Positions 6,401 through 9,740 of a stretch of 9,740 bases of DNA are shown one piece after another (the first letter of the stretch is position 1; every line of letters begins with the position of its first letter). The position numbers and the translations under genes were made by a program. Origin of the DNA: an uncultured Coleofasciculus sp. (lineage in GTDB: Bacteria > Cyanobacteriota > Cyanobacteriia > Cyanobacteriales > Coleofasciculaceae); NCBI GenBank assembly GCA_902805485.1, contig CADCTM010000561.1:1-9740 (forward strand), written 5' to 3'. The notes under the pieces were generated by a model that did not search any database, was not told where the DNA came from, and saw only the letters and a program-made list of their open reading frames with translations.

Positions 6401-6883
6401 TTAAAACAGACCGAAGGTGAAGGATTTGTCAATGGGGAAAGTCGCACCAATACCTAGCCAGAGGGTAACAAGGGTACCAAAGAGGAATACCGTGGTTGCC
6501 ACTGGACGACGGAATGGGTTTTGGAACTTATTGACGTTCTCAATAAAGGGAACCAAAATTAAACCTAGAGGAACCCCAGCCATCGCGGCAATACCCAACA
6601 ATTTGTTCGGTACAACCCGTAGGATTTGGAAAACGGGATATAAATACCATTCCGGAAGGATTTCTAGAGGTGTTGCGAAGGGGTTCGCTGGTTCACCAAC
6701 CATCGCTGGATCAAGAACTGCCAAACTGATACACAGTGCAATTGACCCCATAATTACTACAGGGAAAATATAGAGCAGGTCATTCGGCCAAGCGGGTTCG
6801 CCATAGTAGTTATGACCCATCCCCTTAGCCAATTTTTCGCGTAACATTGGATCGCTTAGATCCGGCTTTTTCAGAGTTCCCAT
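6401..6883 (-). CDS. petD: Cytochrome b6f complex subunit IV
   Basis: 160 residues, the standard length. The start is ATG at 6883, giving MGTLKKPDLSDPMLREKLAKG as in other PetD proteins; an in-frame TTG nine codons upstream would extend it, but an AGGAGA ribosome binding site lies between the two and supports the ATG. Subunit IV corresponds to the C-terminal part of mitochondrial cytochrome b: three membrane helices in the thylakoid (roughly residues 36-56, 92-113 and 129-147). The quinol-oxidation-site motif PEWY is at residues 77-80. With cytochrome b6 it forms the quinone-binding core that passes electrons from plastoquinol to plastocyanin or cytochrome c6 and moves protons. It lies 143 bp downstream of petB and is presumably cotranscribed with it. 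Confidence 0.98.
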   Translation of the reverse strand: MGTLKKPDLSDPMLREKLAKGMGHNYYGEPAWPNDLLYIFPVVIMGSIALCISLAVLDPAMVGEPANPFATPLEILPEWYLYPVFQILRVVPNKLLGIAAMAGVPLGLILVPFIENVNKFQNPFRRPVATTVFLFGTLVTLWLGIGATFPIDKSFTFGLF

Positions 6884-7026
6884 CGTTAGCTTATTCTCCT
6901 GAATCAACAAAGGTCAGCAGGCACAATCTGAGCTATTAGCTTTTAGCTTTAATTCTATTGTCCCTTACAAAAGCTTCGGAACTAATGAATCTGTTTCGCT
7001 AATTGCTAACAACTTAGAAGCAGAGT
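6884..7026 (-). other. petB-petD intergenic spacer
   Basis: A spacer of 143 AT-rich bases with repeated TTAGCT and AGCT words but no gene and no strong hairpin or T-tract, which is compatible with petB and petD sharing one transcript. The petD ribosome binding site AGGAGA is at its downstream end. Confidence 0.6.
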
Positions 7027-7695
7027 TTACAAAGGACCAGAAATACCCTGTTTGCGAATCATGATGAAGTGTAGCAACATGAATACGGCAATCAACCAGG
7101 GCAAAACAAAGGTGTGGGCGCTGTAGTAGCGAGTCAAAGTTCCTTGTCCAACTGCTGCACCACCGCGCAGGAGTTCGACAAGTAAAGGACCGACAAAGGG
7201 AATTGCTTCAGGAACTCCAGAAACAATTTTGACAGCCCAGTAACCTACTTGATCCCAAGGCAGTGAGTAGCCGGTCACACCGAAAGAAACTGTAATTACT
7301 GCCAGAATTACACCCGTCACCCAGGTCAGCTCGCGAGGCTTTTTGAAACCACCTGTCAGGTAAACCCGGAAGGTGTGCAAAATCATCATCAGTACCATCA
7401 TGCTGGCAGACCAGCGATGGATGGAACGGATCAGCCAGCCGAAGTTGACTTCTGTCATTAAATACTGTACAGAATCAAAGGCTTCAGTGACTGTCGGCTT
7501 GTAATAAAAGGTCATTGCAAATCCAGTGGCAAACTGGATTATGAAGCAAGTAAGTGTAATACCACCCAGGCAGTAAAAGATATTAACGTGGGGAGGTACA
7601 TATTTTGTGGTAACGTCGTCGGCTAGTGCCTGAATTTCTAGACGCTCCTCAAACCAGTTGAAGACTTTTGAGTCTGTTATCTGCTTAGAAAACAT
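7027..7695 (-). CDS. petB: Cytochrome b6
   Basis: 222 residues, close to full-length cyanobacterial PetB. The cytoplasmic N-terminus MFSKQITDSKVFNWFEERLE precedes four transmembrane helices. The two b-heme ligand pairs are visible: His93 and His107 in helix B, His194 and His209 in helix D. Cys42 in YCLGGITL is the residue that covalently holds the extra heme c(i)/c(n) peculiar to b6f complexes; attaching it needs CCB-type assembly factors, not in this window. The protein ends with the usual RKQGISGPL. It carries electrons across the thylakoid membrane in the Q cycle. ATG at 7695 follows a modest GGA-type ribosome binding site. It is the first gene of petBD and diverges from ctpA across 345 bp. 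Confidence 0.98.
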   Translation of the reverse strand: MFSKQITDSKVFNWFEERLEIQALADDVTTKYVPPHVNIFYCLGGITLTCFIIQFATGFAMTFYYKPTVTEAFDSVQYLMTEVNFGWLIRSIHRWSASMMVLMMILHTFRVYLTGGFKKPRELTWVTGVILAVITVSFGVTGYSLPWDQVGYWAVKIVSGVPEAIPFVGPLLVELLRGGAAVGQGTLTRYYSAHTFVLPWLIAVFMLLHFIMIRKQGISGPL

Positions 7696-7831
7696 GAAGC
7701 CGGACTTCCTACAAGGATATTACTGTTTTTGACGTGTTTGCCCCTGGTAGGCAGTGTGACGCAGGGGAGTTTTTTATGGGTTTAGAGGGCGGAGGGATAG
7801 CATACCGCATGGGCGGAGTTTGCACAAATCT

Positions 7832-7847
7832 GGTCAGGAAACTGACC
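7832..7847. promoter_or_regulatory. Palindrome GGTCAG-N4-CTGACC
   Basis: Perfect 6-bp arms around GAAA, roughly midway between petB and ctpA. As DNA it is operator-like; as ctpA-sense RNA it would be a hairpin with a GNRA tetraloop. Function is not known. Confidence 0.4.
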
Positions 7848-7914
7848 TCGTTTGATGTTCCCCATACAAGAAATGTAACATAGCCTGGAAGGGGTGGACT
7901 GAGCGATCCTGTAA

Positions 7915-7945
7915 CTCGCAAGGCTTTCTCGTGAGAAAGTGCGAG
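7915..7945. promoter_or_regulatory. Bulged 13-bp dyad upstream of ctpA
   Basis: CTCGCA (7915-7920) pairs exactly with TGCGAG (7940-7945), and CTTTCTC (7924-7930) with GAGAAAG (7933-7939); only the bulge AGG and the centre GT are unpaired. It lies about 95 bases upstream of ctpA and 220 upstream of petB. It is a regulator-binding dyad or a leader hairpin. Confidence 0.5.
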
Positions 7946-8040
7946 GATAAAGACAGTCTGGGGAAGGGTGTATGTCAAGCCCGTTGTTTCTTCCCAGTGC
8001 CACTCTGGAAAATTAGAGAATTAAAGCCTGAAGGGAAAAT

Positions 8041-9282
8041 TTGGTCATGCGTAAACGAGCTTTCTGGATTGGACTTTTACTAATCTTCCAAATCGTGTCT
8101 GCGTCGTTGTGGTGGACGCCTGCGGCATCGGCGTTTACAGAGGAACAAAAACTATTCTCTCAGGCGTGGCGAATTGTCTCTCAATCTTATTTGGACGACT
8201 CGTTTAACCATCAAAACTGGTGGGCACTGCGTGAAAAGACACTGAAACAAGGATTGAACAATCGCGAGGCAACTTACACCGCGATTCAGAAAATGTTAGA
8301 AAGTCTTGATGACCCGTTCACCCGACTCCTTAAACCGAGCCAATATCGGAGTTTACAAGTCAATACCTCTGGGGAACTTTCGGGGGTAGGGTTGCAAATT
8401 GCTCTGGATGCAGAAACGGGAGAGTTGGAAGTTGTTGCGCCCATTGCTGGCTCGCCTGCGGCTCAGGCGGGAATTCAACCACGCGATCGCATTTTGGAAA
8501 TTAACGGCATCCTCACCACAAATCTAACTCTTGACGAAGCCGCCGCTCGGATGCGCGGTGGTGTTGGCACAATCGTAACTCTCAAAATTCAAGCTAAGGG
8601 TGGGGAGCCAAAGTCCGTAGATTTGGTACGCGATCGCATTGCCCTCAACCCAGTTTATGCCGTTTTAGATTCTCAACCCGACAGTATTCCTGTGGGTTAC
8701 ATTCGCCTGACACAGTTCAGTGCCAATGCCACAACAGAAGTCGCCGATGCCATCAACCGACTTGAAAAACAAGATGCCCAAGCTTATGTTCTTGATTTAA
8801 GAAATAATCCCGGAGGTCTATTACAAGCTGGCATTGAAATTGCCCGTCTCTGGTTAGATGAAGGTACTGTTGTTTATACAGTTAATCGACAAGGGACACT
8901 CGGTAGCTTTGAAGCCGGTGGACAAGCGCTGACTAAAGACCCGTTAGTTGTTTTAGTTAACCAGGGAACCGCGAGTGCTAGTGAAATCCTCGCCGGCGCC
9001 TTACAAGATAATGGTAGAGCGAAACTTGTTGGAGAAAAAACTTTTGGCAAAGGCTTAATTCAATCTTTATTTGACCTCCCAGATGGCTCTGGATTAGCCG
9101 TTACTGTTGCCAAGTACGAAACGCCCAACCACCACGATATTCATAAATTGGGCATCGCGCCGGACTTGGAGATCGCCTTAGATCCGATTACCTTTGACCA
9201 GGTAGGAACTCAAGCGGATCAACAATATCAAGCGGCATTAAAGCTCTTGAAAAGTAATTCTGTAGTTGCTAAAGCTGCTTAA
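8041..9282 (+). CDS. ctpA: Carboxyl-terminal processing serine protease CtpA
   Basis: 413 residues, the usual size for cyanobacterial CtpA. A Sec-type signal peptide occupies about residues 1-31 (basic MVMRKR, hydrophobic stretch, then TPAASA and a likely cut before FTEEQ), sending it to the lumen or periplasm. A PDZ domain spans ~100-190 (GVGLQIAL, VVAPIAGSPAAQAGIQPRDRI). The peptidase S41 domain follows: LDLRNNPGGLL (251-261), the nucleophile Ser312 in GTASASE and Lys337 in TFGKG, 25 residues apart as in the D1 protease and Tsp. In this family CtpA removes the C-terminal extension of precursor D1 so that the photosystem II manganese cluster can assemble. The TTG start at 8041 has AGGG five bases upstream; ATG at 8047 is the other candidate. 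Paralogs CtpB/CtpC exist, so D1 specificity is inferred. Confidence 0.93.
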   Translation: MVMRKRAFWIGLLLIFQIVSASLWWTPAASAFTEEQKLFSQAWRIVSQSYLDDSFNHQNWWALREKTLKQGLNNREATYTAIQKMLESLDDPFTRLLKPSQYRSLQVNTSGELSGVGLQIALDAETGELEVVAPIAGSPAAQAGIQPRDRILEINGILTTNLTLDEAAARMRGGVGTIVTLKIQAKGGEPKSVDLVRDRIALNPVYAVLDSQPDSIPVGYIRLTQFSANATTEVADAINRLEKQDAQAYVLDLRNNPGGLLQAGIEIARLWLDEGTVVYTVNRQGTLGSFEAGGQALTKDPLVVLVNQGTASASEILAGALQDNGRAKLVGEKTFGKGLIQSLFDLPDGSGLAVTVAKYETPNHHDIHKLGIAPDLEIALDPITFDQVGTQADQQYQAALKLLKSNSVVAKAA

Positions 9283-9318
9283 AAATTTTGAGTAGATTTG
9301 CCGGGTTTCTTAACAAGC

Positions 9319-9353
9319 TTTTGGTGGGCAGGCAAGATGCTACCCCACCAAAA
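9319..9353. repeat. Hairpin TTTTGGTGGG / CCCACCAAAA after ctpA
   Basis: Perfect 10-bp arms (9319-9328 and 9344-9353) around a 15-base loop, 36 bases after the ctpA stop. On the plus strand it is followed by A residues, not T, so it is not a standard intrinsic terminator for ctpA. It could protect the mRNA 3' end, or be one of the GGTGGGC...CCACC palindromes dispersed in cyanobacterial genomes. Confidence 0.55.
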
Positions 9354-9628
9354 AATCTCCAAATTGTGTGATTGTGCCTCAGGCTCGTCCTGACAAGGGT
9401 GTAAGCTCGCGAGTGGAATTGGACAGCTCAGTGTTTGTTTTTGTAAGTATCTGGAAATTTATTTGAGGATCACTATTCGTAGCCAACATTTAGGTAATTG
9501 ATAGAAGTGGACTAAACAAGCGCTCTCTAAACGTCTTGAATTGATGGTCAGTTAATACCGAGCGTTCTCAATAAATCCCTTAGAACCCACATTCCGTACT
9601 CTCCCCTCAACTGTCACATGGCAAAATT

Positions 9629-9659
9629 AGGGAGATTTCGCTCAGGGCGAAGTCTCCTT
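9629..9659 (+). terminator. Strong hairpin, possible distal terminator
   Basis: GGAGATTTCGC (9631-9641) pairs with GCGAAGTCTCC (9647-9657) over 11 positions with one U-G wobble; two more weaker pairs extend it outward, and the loop is TCAGG. Only two T residues follow, so termination is uncertain. It could end the ctpA transcript about 350 bases after its stop or belong to an unseen gene to the right. Confidence 0.35.
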
Positions 9660-9740
9660 CAGGGGCAAGTACAAAAGACCTATCCTTAATGCAAAAAATG
9701 TGGAATGATCAACAATTCTGTGCATCTAAATAATGCCCCT

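Larger units (their letters stand above)
7696..8040. promoter_or_regulatory. Divergent petB / ctpA promoter region
   Basis: These 345 bases separate petB (minus) from ctpA (plus) and hold no credible gene. Three dyads stand out: CCCCTG/CAGGGG (7741-7767) in the probable petB leader, GGTCAG-GAAA-CTGACC (7832-7847), and a bulged 13-bp perfect stem (7915-7945). A perfect TTGACA on the minus strand (7973-7978) lacks a -10 box at the right spacing, so I call no promoter hexamers. Both genes must start transcription in or near this stretch. Confidence 0.6.
9283..9740. other. Non-coding region downstream of ctpA
   Basis: No open frame of useful length or recognisable RNA gene. It contains the GTGGG-type hairpin at 9319-9353 and a second strong hairpin at 9629-9659. 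The last bases hold an ATG (9704) still open at the edge, but only 12 codons are visible. Confidence 0.6.

Noticed and set aside
6417..6773. 118-codon plus-strand open frame
   Set aside because: Antisense to petD, which is certain.
7973..7978. Perfect TTGACA (-35 box) on the minus strand
   Set aside because: The hexamer 17 bases downstream is TGTCTT, a poor -10, and the site is nearly 280 bases from petB.
7709..8003. Two overlapping minus-strand frames (89 and 73 codons) upstream of petB
   Set aside because: They fill the divergent promoter region in two frames, have no recognised domain and run through the dyads; treated as chance frames.
1..9740. tRNA, rRNA, CRISPR array or Yfr1-type small RNA
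   Set aside because: I looked for TTCGA-type T-loop words, regularly spaced repeats and the ACTCCTCACAC motif and found none.

Overview
The window reads as chromosomal DNA of a cyanobacterium, probably filamentous. It carries cytochrome b6 (petB) and subunit IV (petD) as a pair, with a divergent carboxyl-terminal processing protease gene (ctpA). The HIP1 octamer GCGATCGC occurs six times, always inside genes. A tandem heptamer array (STRR-like) and an inverted-repeat element lie between genes. I cannot name the species.

Layout. Positions 1-4730, all on the minus strand, hold a probable sugar-modification operon, transcribed right to left: an NDP-sugar epimerase/dehydratase of the SDR family (3615-4730, TTG start behind a perfect AGGAGG), a two-domain protein joining a clan-A glycoside-hydrolase-like domain to a CDP-paratose 2-epimerase-like SDR (1417-3555), and a B12-binding radical SAM protein (1-1311) whose C-terminus runs off the left edge. 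Positions 4731-5311 are non-coding, with a dyad just upstream of the operon and a MITE-like element about 210 bp long with perfect 22-bp inverted ends. Positions 5312-5746 (minus) encode a small anti-sigma-type ATPase/kinase. Positions 5747-6400 are non-coding and include a long hairpin plus T-tract that fits the terminator of petBD. petD (6401-6883) and petB (7027-7695) follow on the minus strand. Positions 7696-8040 are the divergent petB/ctpA promoter region, with several dyads. ctpA (8041-9282) is on the plus strand, and 9283-9740 is non-coding with two hairpins.

How the genes work together. petB and petD encode the core membrane subunits of the cytochrome b6f complex. CtpA, by family, matures the D1 protein of photosystem II, so the right half is a photosynthesis block. 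The left half is an accessory sugar or glycan pathway: two NAD-dependent sugar epimerases, a cytoplasmic hydrolase-like domain and a cobalamin-dependent radical SAM enzyme suggest assembly of an unusual modified sugar. Its product cannot be read from this window, and it is the best candidate here for an undescribed system.
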